Of a stretch of 64,000 nucleotides of DNA, positions 17,021 through 25,210 are shown in pieces (position 1 is the stretch's first letter; each line of letters starts with the position of its first letter). The stretch covers positions 1-64,000 of the forward strand of contig JAFLKN010000013.1 in the NCBI GenBank assembly GCA_019163175.1, given 5' to 3'. The notes below the pieces were generated by a model. That model made no database searches and was not told the origin of the DNA. It saw nothing but the letters and a program-made list of their open reading frames with translations. Source of the stretch: Prolixibacteraceae bacterium. GTDB taxonomy: Bacteria > Bacteroidota > Bacteroidia > Bacteroidales > Prolixibacteraceae. The position numbers and the translations under genes are program-made.

Positions 17021-17680
17021 TCAGTTTAACCCAAGTGCCATTTTCAGTTTGCTGAGCGTAAACCCATCAAAACCGGGAATAACCAAGTCAGCAAAACCGA
17101 GTGTTTCAGGTTCTCCAATTCCAACGCTGTACATGTTTGCATTTTGTGCAGCCTCAATACCGGCAATGGCATCTTCAAATACCACGCACTGTTCAGGCAA
17201 AACCTTCAATTTTTCAGCTCCTTTCAGAAAAACTTCCGGATTCGGTTTGGCTTCTGAAATAGAGTTTCCATCTACAATAGCATCAAACATTCCGGAGAGT
17301 TGTATGCGTTCCAGAATCATCGGTGCATTTTTGCTGGCCGAACCCAGCGCGACTTTAATTCCGTTTTGCCTTAATTCCTGAAGAAATTCTTCCACTCCGG
17401 GTAATGTTTCTTCAGGTGTCATTTTTTCAATGTAACTCACATAGAGGGTGTTCTTCTTTTCGGCCATCGCAAGTTTTTCCGGCTCCGAAAATTGTAATCC
17501 TCCAATTTCAAGTAAAATTTCGAGCGACTGCATGCGGCTAACGCCTTTCAGTCGTTCATTGTCTTCAAGGGTAAACTCAAAACCTAATTCTTCAGCCAAA
17601 GCCTTCCATGCAATAAAATGATATTTGGCTGTATCAACCACTACCCCATCCAAATCAAATAAGCAAGCTTCAATCATCAT
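17021..17680 (-). CDS. pgmB: Beta-phosphoglucomutase
   Basis: HAD-superfamily enzyme of 219 aa converting beta-glucose-1-phosphate to glucose-6-phosphate. Visible: FDLDGVVVDT (nucleophile and acid/base Asp of motif I), the helical cap with KGVSRMQSLEILLE (substrate clamp as in PgmB), LGSASKN (motif II), KPNPEVFL (motif III Lys), and VVFEDAIAGIEAAQNA (motif IV). It directly serves the adjacent GH65 phosphorylase by consuming its beta-G1P product. The start has two consecutive ATG codons; 17680 is the first. The upstream MFS gene ends 4 nt before, so translation is likely coupled. Confidence 0.94.
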   Translation of the reverse strand: MMIEACLFDLDGVVVDTAKYHFIAWKALAEELGFEFTLEDNERLKGVSRMQSLEILLEIGGLQFSEPEKLAMAEKKNTLYVSYIEKMTPEETLPGVEEFLQELRQNGIKVALGSASKNAPMILERIQLSGMFDAIVDGNSISEAKPNPEVFLKGAEKLKVLPEQCVVFEDAIAGIEAAQNANMYSVGIGEPETLGFADLVIPGFDGFTLSKLKMALGLN

Positions 17681-17684
17681 CTAA

Positions 17685-19199
17685 TTATTTCTGATCAACA
17701 TCGTCAACAAACAATACACTTAAAGCGGCAATCAACAAGGATACACCGCCTAAAATGAGTGCATAGATTGCATGACCTTCAAAAAGAACTTTAGTAAAAA
17801 ACCCAAGGATACTGGCAGCCAAAATCTGGGGAATCACGATGAAAAAGTTGAAAATTCCCATGTAGGTTCCCATTTTTTGCGCTGGCAACGATCCGGTAAG
17901 AATAGCATAAGGCATGGATAAAATACTTGCCCAGGCAATTCCCACGCCTAACATGGAAACCACAAGCATGTGCGGGTCTTTAACTACAAAGAATGATGCC
18001 AGACCAATTCCTCCGCATACAAGTGCAATGGCATGAGCCATTTTTCGGCTCGTCCATCGGGCTAATACCGGAAGGAGAAAGGCTACCACGGCAGCAAAAC
18101 CATTGTAGGTTGCAAACAAAACTCCAACCCAATTGGCACCTTCGTTATACAAAGCCGAAGCCGTATCGCTGGTTCCGTAAATGTGACTGGTAACTGCCGA
18201 AGTTGAATAAATCCACATGGCAAACAGTGCGAACCACGAAAAAAACTGAACAATAGCTAGCTGTTTCATGGTTTTAGGCATGTTCATCAAATCAGTAATT
18301 ACCTCAACAAAACCATTGTGAACCATTCCCTGACGAGTGTACCAGGCCGAAATAAGAAGGATAAGTCCAAATGCACCCAGACCAAATGAAAGAACGTAAA
18401 GTTCCTTTTCCCAAGCCATTTGCTGAATAAGTACGCTGCCCAAAATACCAGCGATTAGCCAAATGAAACCATTCCGGATAAAACTGGGCAAAAGACTTTG
18501 TGAAGAAAAAACAGGAACATCAAGCTTTTCTAAATTTTGCTTTTTCTCTGCTTCAAATTCGTCAAGCTCTTCAGGTGAATATTCTTTGGTTGAGAAAACG
18601 GTCCACAACACAGCCAGCAAAAAGATAGCTCCACCGAGGTAAAAAGAAAGTTTAACTGATTGGGGGATGCGCTCTCCGGCTACCACTTCGTTCGATACAT
18701 TGAACCAGTTAGTAAAAATCCATGGCAAAGCTGATGCAACCACTGCACCTGTACCAATGAAGAAACTCTGCATGGCAAAACCTGTTGTCCGCTGCTCACT
18801 TGGAAGCATGTCGCCAACAAATGCGCGGAAAGGCTCCATCGATACGTTAATCGATGCATCCATCATCCAGAGCAGGCCGGCAGCTATCCAAAGTGTAGGA
18901 GAATTGGGCATAATGAGCAAGGCGAGTGAAGCCAGAATTGCACCAACCATAAAATATGGGCGACGACGGCCGAAACGATTCCAGGTTTTGTCGCTCATGT
19001 GACCAATTATTGGCTGAATGATTAAGCCTGTAACCGGGGCGGCAATCCATAAAATGGGAATGTCGTCAACTTTGGCGCCAAGGGTTTCGAAAATACGGCT
19101 GACATTGGCATTTTGTAAAGCAAAGCCAAACTGAATACCCAAAAAGCCAAAACTCATGTTCCAGATTTGCCAAAAACTTAAAGCAGGTTTTTTCTTCAT
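17685..19199 (-). CDS. MFS sugar transporter (SLC45/GPH-like), probable maltose permease
   Basis: Inner-membrane permease of 504 aa with about 12 hydrophobic helices. Recognisable features: FGFLGIQFGFALQNANVSRIFETLG at the first helix, a loop GHMSDKTWNRFGRRRPYF (MFS motif A, arginine-rich), and a central acidic cytoplasmic loop (EYSPEELDEFEAEKKQ). These match the SLC45/maltose-type family. I used the ATG at 19199 (MKKKPALSFW); in-frame upstream starts (ATG 19289, TTG 19307) would add a non-conserved leader inside the probable 5' untranslated region. First gene of the maltose unit MFS-pgmB-GH65-GH13-GH13. It brings disaccharide to the cytoplasmic phosphorylase. Confidence 0.88.
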   Translation of the reverse strand: MKKKPALSFWQIWNMSFGFLGIQFGFALQNANVSRIFETLGAKVDDIPILWIAAPVTGLIIQPIIGHMSDKTWNRFGRRRPYFMVGAILASLALLIMPNSPTLWIAAGLLWMMDASINVSMEPFRAFVGDMLPSEQRTTGFAMQSFFIGTGAVVASALPWIFTNWFNVSNEVVAGERIPQSVKLSFYLGGAIFLLAVLWTVFSTKEYSPEELDEFEAEKKQNLEKLDVPVFSSQSLLPSFIRNGFIWLIAGILGSVLIQQMAWEKELYVLSFGLGAFGLILLISAWYTRQGMVHNGFVEVITDLMNMPKTMKQLAIVQFFSWFALFAMWIYSTSAVTSHIYGTSDTASALYNEGANWVGVLFATYNGFAAVVAFLLPVLARWTSRKMAHAIALVCGGIGLASFFVVKDPHMLVVSMLGVGIAWASILSMPYAILTGSLPAQKMGTYMGIFNFFIVIPQILAASILGFFTKVLFEGHAIYALILGGVSLLIAALSVLFVDDVDQK

Positions 19200-19385
19200 T
19201 TGATTTAGTATTAATCGGTTTATTTGATTGAATGTCGGGATACTTTGATAATAATCAAAGTAAACAGAAATGGCAGAAGAATAAAACATGATTATAGCTT
19301 TATTCAAACCACTGACATTGTCAAATGTTTGGAATTAATTGCGGCAAGCCTGAAACCAATTTTCAGGAAACCAAATGAAGTAGTA

Positions 19386-19413
19386 AACGGAATTAACGGA
19401 AAACGGAATTAAC
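19386..19413. repeat. Direct repeat AACGGAATTAAC x2
   Basis: AACGGAATTAAC occurs at 19386-19397 and 19402-19413 (16-bp period), overlapping the predicted transcription start of the maltose unit. Close variants recur before susC (22084-22095, 22123-22134). Possibly a binding site for a second regulator. Confidence 0.55.
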
Positions 19414-19417
19414 TGCA

Positions 19418-19450
19418 CAAATATAAAGAAGGATTTACAAGAAATCCAAA
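19418..19450 (-). promoter_or_regulatory. Promoter of the maltose unit
   Basis: On the minus strand TTTG (19450-19447), 21 nt, then TATATTTG (19425-19418), a full consensus Bacteroidota promoter pointing at the MFS gene. The LacI-type palindrome lies 66 bp upstream of the -33 box rather than over the promoter. Confidence 0.65.
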
Positions 19451-19515
19451 TCCTGAACATGCTTAAGTGCCTTATTTTTCAGGTGAAACAGACAATTTTT
19501 GATAAAAAACCTTAT

Positions 19516-19529
19516 TGCAAACGTTTGCA
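19516..19529. promoter_or_regulatory. LacI-family operator
   Basis: Perfect 14-bp palindrome TGCAAACGTTTGCA with the central CG dinucleotide characteristic of LacI/CcpA-family sites. The lacI-type gene is about 1.3 kb away, and a 12/14 match lies before susC. Predicted to be bound by that regulator. Confidence 0.75.
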
Positions 19530-19649
19530 GCTAAGAGGTAATTATTTTGAAAAAAAGTACAATTTCTTTATTTCCTGAAATTTTTTTCTTTAAAAAAGAT
19601 CACAGATAACCGACTACCGTTGCACACTTGTAGATTAATAGGCTACATA

Positions 19650-19680
19650 TTTGTGTACTACTATTCTACACCTATCTTTG
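19650..19680 (+). promoter_or_regulatory. Promoter of the CPBP gene
   Basis: TTTG (19650-19653), 19 nt, TATCTTTG (19673-19680): exact consensus and spacing for a Bacteroidota housekeeping promoter, 30 nt before the ATG at 19710. Confidence 0.75.
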
Positions 19681-19709
19681 TATCATAAGATATAGCATAT
19701 AAAATTTGT

Positions 19710-20615
19710 ATGACCAAAACCAGCGATTCCGTAAAACCTTGGGTGAGAACTATACTCATTCTGCCTGCCTTTATATTTGTTGTAGGACTATTTCAATGGG
19801 CTGGTTCTCTGGCTTTAGGACTCGACCCTTCGAATTATAATATCAACAAAAGTCCGGCTCAGGAAATTATTGGTGAACTGTTCACTTTAACGGGAACTCT
19901 TGTTGTTGTTGGAATATTCCGCCGATTTATTGACGAAGAAAGCTTCAAAAGCATGGGTTTTTTTAACCGCAATGTTATAAATGAAACTCTATTTGGCCTT
20001 GGCTTGGGCGCCTTACTAATGGCAACCGGATTCGTTTCATTGATTTCAATTCACGAAATAAATTGGTTAGGACTAAAAGTGGAATCAATTAATATCCTTT
20101 TAGGTATCGGCTTGTTCTTACTTGTTGCTCTTACCGAAGAATTGCTCTTGCGTGGCTATATCTTGAACAACCTGATGAAGTCAATGAATCGCCTGATAGC
20201 TTTGCCGGTTTCAGCAGTAATGTTCTCGCTGGGACATATTTTTAACAACAATTTTTCGTGGTTGGGCTTTTGGAATATTTTCCTTGCAGGTATCCTTCTC
20301 GGGATGCCCTACATCTACACCAAAAGCCTTTGGCTACCAATTGCATTGCATTTTAGCTGGAACTTTTTTCAGGGTACAGTTTTCGGGTTTAATGTGAGTG
20401 GCCACGTAACCTATCCGCTTTTCACCCAATCACGAACAACTGATACCATCTGGAACGGTGGTAAATTTGGCTTCGAAGGTTCTGTTCTTTGCATTGTATT
20501 TCAAATAGTTGCAATACTTGTGCTTTGGAGGTATTACAGTAAAAGGTCGGAACAAAACCAACTCTCTTGTGTACCGATAACTGACCCTGCCCCTTTGAAT
20601 ATGCACCAAAGCTAG
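19710..20615 (+). CDS. CPBP family intramembrane glutamic protease (Abi/CAAX-like)
   Basis: 301-aa polytopic inner-membrane protein with about eight hydrophobic segments. The family's active-site motifs are present: ALTEELLLRGYILNNL (EExxxR), MFSLGHIFNNN (motif with the conserved His), and ALHFSWNFFQG (third motif, HxxxN). CPBP proteins process membrane-proximal substrates or act in bacteriocin immunity; the substrate here is unknown. It has its own promoter and faces the lacI-type gene convergently across 225 bp. Placement inside the glucan locus may be incidental, though it shares the intergenic region that carries the LacI-type operator. Confidence 0.88.
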   Translation: MTKTSDSVKPWVRTILILPAFIFVVGLFQWAGSLALGLDPSNYNINKSPAQEIIGELFTLTGTLVVVGIFRRFIDEESFKSMGFFNRNVINETLFGLGLGALLMATGFVSLISIHEINWLGLKVESINILLGIGLFLLVALTEELLLRGYILNNLMKSMNRLIALPVSAVMFSLGHIFNNNFSWLGFWNIFLAGILLGMPYIYTKSLWLPIALHFSWNFFQGTVFGFNVSGHVTYPLFTQSRTTDTIWNGGKFGFEGSVLCIVFQIVAILVLWRYYSKRSEQNQLSCVPITDPAPLNMHQS

Positions 20616-20672
20616 CCGTCGCTATTGTTGATTTACCTTCTAAAGGCTGGCAGTAATCAGCATTTTTAGGTT

Positions 20673-20822
20673 CTGGATTTGTAGTCCAGCGATACAAGGT
20701 TGAGTGCTTTACAGTTTGGCACGTAATTATCCGGGCGAGAAAGGCTTGGCAGAAATACTTTTCGTTTAGGTAAATACGGGTCACAGATCCGCGATCAAAA
20801 GGTGTTGATTACAAATCAACAC
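20673..20822. repeat. Inverted pair of hairpins, REP-like element
   Basis: Two short hairpins bound this 150-bp stretch: CTGGATT-TGT-AGTCCAG (20673-20689) and GTGTTGATT-ACA-AATCAACAC (20802-20822). They share the core GATTTGTARTC in opposite orientation. The region codes for nothing. It looks like a degenerate REP or small palindromic mobile element. The second hairpin, followed on the minus strand by CCTTTTG, may also terminate the lacI-type gene. Confidence 0.45.
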
Positions 20823-20840
20823 GAAAATTTGAAAAAAAGC

Positions 20841-21860
20841 CTATTCCTTTACCGAACTTCCTCTTATTATCAAATCGGCATTCAGAACTTTTATTTCAGG
20901 AATATATTCCGTTTCGTCTGAAAGAATACGATTGAAAAGCATTTCAGCAGCAGTAGTTCCCATCTCGTAACCATGCTGATCTACTGATGAGAGATTTGGA
21001 TCAGTAATTCCGGAGAAACGGCCATCCGAAAACCCGACAATTGAAATTTGATCGGGAATTTTGTATCCACGTTTCTGTATGGTTTGCATGGCACCAATGG
21101 CAGTCAGGTCATTTACAGCAAATACGCCATCTGGAACAAGGCCGGAATCCAGCATTTCGACAACAGCATTTCGTGCTTTTTCAAAGGTATCAGCTTCAAT
21201 AATTAAGCGAGGATCAACCGGGATCCCGGCTTCGGCCAAAGCGTTAAGGTAACCTTGCAAACGATCTCTTCCAATAATCAGGCTTTGGGGTCCTGCAAAA
21301 TGGGCAATTCGTTTTCGTCCTGTTTCAATAAGGTGGCGGGTAGCTTTGTAGGAAGCTTCCATATCGTCAATTATTACCAGATCGGCATTAATATCAGGAG
21401 CAATACGGTCGAAAAATACAAGCGGAATTCCACCTTCCTGAAGATTAACCAAATGATCGAAGGTATGTGTCTCTTTCGAAATCGAGACCAGAATTCCATC
21501 GACACGGTGAGAAAGCAGAGTACGAGCATTGGCAACCTCACGAATAAAACTCTCGTTCGACTGACAAATGATCACAGTGAAACCTTTCTGCGAAGCAACA
21601 TCTTCAATTCCACTGATCACCGAGGAAAAAAAGTAATGCACAATTTCAGGAATAATTACTCCAATGGTATTACTGCGACTGTTTTTCAGACTTAGAGCAA
21701 CTGCGTTGGGCTGATATTTCAATTTATTAGCCAGCTCATTTACGGCCTTCTTGGTATCGACATTGATATCGGGATGATCTTTTAATGCTCGTGAAACCGT
21801 TGAAGGAGAGATACCTAAAATTCGGGCAATATCTTTAATCGTAATCTGATTACTGCGCAT
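20841..21860 (-). CDS. LacI family transcriptional regulator
   Basis: 339-aa DNA-binding regulator. N-terminal helix-turn-helix and hinge: TIKDIARILGISPSTVSRALKDHP (residues about 7-30), then YQPNAVALSLKNSRSNTIGVIIPEI leading into a periplasmic-binding-protein-like sensor domain (about 60-335; HRVDGILVSISKET, PLVFFDRIAPDINADLVIIDD, PDGVFAVNDLTAIGAMQ, SIVGFSDGRFSGITDPNLSSVDQ). It sits between the maltose unit and the sus-like unit, and LacI-type palindromes lie upstream of both, so it is the likely local regulator responding to maltose or an oligosaccharide. Both sites lie upstream of the likely promoters, consistent with activation or looping. Confidence 0.92.
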   Translation of the reverse strand: MRSNQITIKDIARILGISPSTVSRALKDHPDINVDTKKAVNELANKLKYQPNAVALSLKNSRSNTIGVIIPEIVHYFFSSVISGIEDVASQKGFTVIICQSNESFIREVANARTLLSHRVDGILVSISKETHTFDHLVNLQEGGIPLVFFDRIAPDINADLVIIDDMEASYKATRHLIETGRKRIAHFAGPQSLIIGRDRLQGYLNALAEAGIPVDPRLIIEADTFEKARNAVVEMLDSGLVPDGVFAVNDLTAIGAMQTIQKRGYKIPDQISIVGFSDGRFSGITDPNLSSVDQHGYEMGTTAAEMLFNRILSDETEYIPEIKVLNADLIIRGSSVKE

Positions 21861-22191
21861 GAGTTGGGTTAATTTTTGGTCACAAATGAGAAATCACTCA
21901 CTAAAGATAATAATTTATTTTCAAGGTCAAACCAATCAAAAATATCACAATAAATTAACAAAAACATACCCACCAGTTACCACCTGTTTTATAACACTTT
22001 GGTTGCAAACGAAACCGCAAACGATTGCAGAAAATAGATTATAACATTTTTTAACTAAATTTTAACGGAATAGATACTTTGGCCACGGAATTAATTTTTA
22101 TGAAGTATTAACGGAAAACTTTAATGGAATTAACTAAAATTTTGGATGTATGAATCTAAAAATGAGTATTTGAACCAATAATTATTAAAAC
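21861..22191. promoter_or_regulatory. Regulatory region between lacI-type gene and susC
   Basis: 331-bp gene-free divergent region holding a LacI-type operator with an adjacent half-site (22004-22029) and four GGAA-containing motifs related to those before the MFS gene (22064, 22084, 22111, 22123). The sequence TAGATACTTTG (22071-22081) is a near-match to a -7 element; no clear -33 box was found. Confidence 0.6.
22004..22029. promoter_or_regulatory. LacI-family operator plus half-site upstream of susC
   Basis: CGCAAACGATTGCA (22016-22029) matches the perfect palindrome at 19516-19529 at 12 of 14 positions. Just upstream, TGCAAACG (22004-22011) is an exact left half-site. This marks susC as a second target of the regulator. 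Confidence 0.65.
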
Positions 22192-25191
22192 ATGAGGATT
22201 ATTCGCAAAAACCTAAATGTATTAATACTGATAATGTCGCTTTTGCTTGGAAATTTCGCAATGGCTCAACAGTCAGTATTATCGGGCAAGGTAACCGATA
22301 GCTCATCGGGAGAATCTTTGCCGGGTGTTTCTATTGTAGTGGAAGGAACTACTATCGGAACCATCACTAATTTTGATGGTAATTTTACACTTAATGTAAA
22401 TAAGGGTAATGCCGTTATTTTTTCGTTCGTCGGCTATAAATCACAGAGAGTTGTGGTCGGTGATCAGACAAAACTTTCAATTGCCCTTGTAGTTGACAAT
22501 GAAGAACTGGATGAAGTTGTTGTAATTGGTTATGGCCAGGTTAAGAAAAGCGATGCTACAGGTGCTGTTAGTACCGTAAGTTCGAAAGATTTTAACAAAG
22601 GCGGAATTACATCACCACAGGATCTGCTTGTTGGTAAAAGTGCCGGAACCGTTATTACTACTTCGGGAGGTGCTCCTGGTAGCGGTGCAACCATAAGAAT
22701 CAGAGGAGGTTCCTCGATGTCAGCCAGCAACGATCCGTTGATTATTATTGATGGATTCCCTGTAAGTAATTCAGGAATTTCAGGATTAGCAAACCCGCTA
22801 TCTACTATCAATCCAAACGACATTGAAACTTTTACCGTTTTAAAAGATGCATCTGCAACTGCTATTTACGGATCTAGAGCTTCAAACGGAGTTATTCTGA
22901 TAACCACAAAAAAAGGTGTTATCGGTAAACCAATGAAGATTGAATACAATGCAACGATGTCAGTTAATACTATTCCTGCCTATATGGATGTACTTTCAGG
23001 TGACGAGTTCAGAACTTTGGCCCTGGATCTTGCTTCTAAAAGTGCTGTAGGTTTAAGTATGGGTAGTTTATCTCGTCTTGGACAAGAAAACACCAACTGG
23101 CAAAAAGAAATCTACCAAACAGCTTTTGCACACGACCATAACGTAAACATCAGCGGTGGACTGAAAAAAATGCCATATCGTGCATCAATTGGATACACCA
23201 ACCAAGACGGTATTTTGAAAACCACTAACATGGAACGTTCAACACTGGCAATCGGAGTTGATCCAAGCTTTTTAGATAATCACCTGAAAGTTAGTCTTAA
23301 CCTGAAGGGCAGTTATACCAAACAAAATTTTGGTGATCAGGGTGCCGTTGGTTCAGCAGTTGCTTACGACCCAACTCAACCAGTATACAATGGAAACACC
23401 AAATTTGGTGGATACCATACATGGATTAACCTTTCAGATATTTTGCCTGATGGATCAATCAATCCAAACGGAAGTCCAAATCCAATTGGGGTGGCCAACC
23501 CCGTTGCTTTGTTGAATCAAACTGATAACAGATCAACAGTACAGAGAAGTTTAGGTAATTTACAATTGGATTATAAATTCCATTTCCTACCTGAATTAAG
23601 GGCCAATTTAAATGTTGGTTATGACTATTTTTCAACCACAGGACATAACAATGCCACCAAAGATGCTGCATTTACTTTCAGAAACGGGATCGGAAGAACA
23701 AGTACCTATGATCAAGCTGGGAAAAATCAACTTTTGGATTTCTACCTAAACTATGTAAAAGAAATTCCATCGATTAAAAGTAAAATCGATGCAACCGGTG
23801 GATACTCTTGGCAGCATTTTTATAAAGATGGATCATCCTATAGTAAAAGTGAAACACAGCCTGCTTTAACCATACCGTTCATCAACGAAAACTACCTGGT
23901 TTCATTCTTCGGACGCTTGAATTATACCTTCAGCGATCGCTATTTATTTACATTCACCCTTCGTGATGATGGATCTTCAAGATTCTCAGCAGATACCAGA
24001 TGGGGTCTTTTCCCTGCAGCAGCATTTGCCTGGAAAATGAATGATGAAGCATTCCTGAAAAATGTATCTGCAATTTCAGACATGAAACTTAGATTGGGTT
24101 GGGGTATTACCGGTCAGCAGGATATTGCCAGTGCTGGCGATTTTCCATATCTTCCAGTTTACCGCGGAAGTACCGCTACTGCTCAATATCAGTTTGGAAA
24201 TACTTTTTACAATACACTGCGTCCAAATCCGTATGATGCAAACATTAAATGGGAAGAAACTTCCACGTATAACATCGGTTTAGATTTTGGCTTCCTGAAG
24301 AACAGAATTACAGGAACACTTGATGTGTACAAACGTGTAACGAAAGACCTACTGAACTTTATTCCGATTGCAGCCGGAAGTAACTTCTCTAACTTTCTGA
24401 CAACAAATGTTGGAAACTTGGAAAACAAGGGGATTGAACTTTCATTAAGTGGATTGGTAATTACAACCAAAGATTTGAGTTGGAATGTTGGCCTTAACGC
24501 AGCATACAACGAAAATAAAATTACCAAGCTGACCAAAACTGACGATCCTAATTATACAGGAGTTGACACCGGAGGTATTGGCGGTGGTGTTGGAAACTTT
24601 ATCCAGAATCAACGTGTTGGATTCCCATCAAACTCATTCTTGGTATTCCAGCAGGTTTATGGCTCTAACGGAATGCCGATTGAAGGACTTTATGTTGATC
24701 GTACCGGAACAGGCGGAACTGTAACCAGCAACAACCTGAACAAATATCATTACAAAAAACCGGCTCCCGATTATACCGTTGGAATTAACTCCAGATTCAA
24801 CTATAAACAAATTGACTTTTCTTTTTCAGGAAGAGCTAACATCGGAAACTATGTGTATAATAACGTTGCTTCCGGCGCTTTGTATTCAACTGTTTACAAT
24901 CAATCAGGATTCTACAATAACATTCCAAAGCAGTCTAATAACTCAAAGTTCACCAACACACAGTATTTCTCCGATTTCTATGTAGAGAATGCATCTTTCT
25001 TCAAGATGGATAACATGAGTGTTGGTTACAATTTCGAAAAGTTCCTCAAAGCACGATTAAGCTTTACCGTACAAAATGTCTTTACGATCACAAAATATAC
25101 CGGGCTTGATCCTGAAGTTGATGGTGGTATTGATAATAATTTCTATCCCCGTCCGAGAGTTTTTGTACTTGGCGTAAATCTTACTTTCTAA
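22192..25191 (+). CDS. SusC/RagA-type TonB-linked outer membrane protein
   Basis: 999-aa outer-membrane transporter that takes up glycans with TonB energy. Signal peptide ends near residue 25 (GNFAMAQQ). A carboxypeptidase-regulatory-like domain follows (about 28-105, LSGKVTDSSSGESLPGVSIVVEGTTIGTITNFDG compressed here as motif positions). The TonB-dependent plug begins VVVIGYGQVKKSDATGAVS and contains ATAIYGSRASNGVILITTKKG. The rest is a beta barrel ending in the aromatic-terminated strand VFVLGVNLTF. First gene of the sus-like unit, 19 nt before susD, preceded by the LacI-type operator region. An alpha-glucan substrate is inferred from neighbours. Confidence 0.96.
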   Translation: MRIIRKNLNVLILIMSLLLGNFAMAQQSVLSGKVTDSSSGESLPGVSIVVEGTTIGTITNFDGNFTLNVNKGNAVIFSFVGYKSQRVVVGDQTKLSIALVVDNEELDEVVVIGYGQVKKSDATGAVSTVSSKDFNKGGITSPQDLLVGKSAGTVITTSGGAPGSGATIRIRGGSSMSASNDPLIIIDGFPVSNSGISGLANPLSTINPNDIETFTVLKDASATAIYGSRASNGVILITTKKGVIGKPMKIEYNATMSVNTIPAYMDVLSGDEFRTLALDLASKSAVGLSMGSLSRLGQENTNWQKEIYQTAFAHDHNVNISGGLKKMPYRASIGYTNQDGILKTTNMERSTLAIGVDPSFLDNHLKVSLNLKGSYTKQNFGDQGAVGSAVAYDPTQPVYNGNTKFGGYHTWINLSDILPDGSINPNGSPNPIGVANPVALLNQTDNRSTVQRSLGNLQLDYKFHFLPELRANLNVGYDYFSTTGHNNATKDAAFTFRNGIGRTSTYDQAGKNQLLDFYLNYVKEIPSIKSKIDATGGYSWQHFYKDGSSYSKSETQPALTIPFINENYLVSFFGRLNYTFSDRYLFTFTLRDDGSSRFSADTRWGLFPAAAFAWKMNDEAFLKNVSAISDMKLRLGWGITGQQDIASAGDFPYLPVYRGSTATAQYQFGNTFYNTLRPNPYDANIKWEETSTYNIGLDFGFLKNRITGTLDVYKRVTKDLLNFIPIAAGSNFSNFLTTNVGNLENKGIELSLSGLVITTKDLSWNVGLNAAYNENKITKLTKTDDPNYTGVDTGGIGGGVGNFIQNQRVGFPSNSFLVFQQVYGSNGMPIEGLYVDRTGTGGTVTSNNLNKYHYKKPAPDYTVGINSRFNYKQIDFSFSGRANIGNYVYNNVASGALYSTVYNQSGFYNNIPKQSNNSKFTNTQYFSDFYVENASFFKMDNMSVGYNFEKFLKARLSFTVQNVFTITKYTGLDPEVDGGIDNNFYPRPRVFVLGVNLTF

Positions 25192-25210
25192 CATTTATTA
25201 AGAATACGAC

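Larger units (their letters stand above)
19200..19709. promoter_or_regulatory. Divergent regulatory region, maltose unit / CPBP gene
   Basis: 510-bp gene-free region. It contains a minus-strand promoter (19418-19450), three GGAATTAA(C/T) motifs (19331, 19389, 19405; two inside an exact 12-bp repeat), a perfect LacI-type palindrome (19516-19529) and a plus-strand promoter (19650-19680). The minus-strand leader from the predicted start site to the MFS ATG is about 210 nt. Confidence 0.65.
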
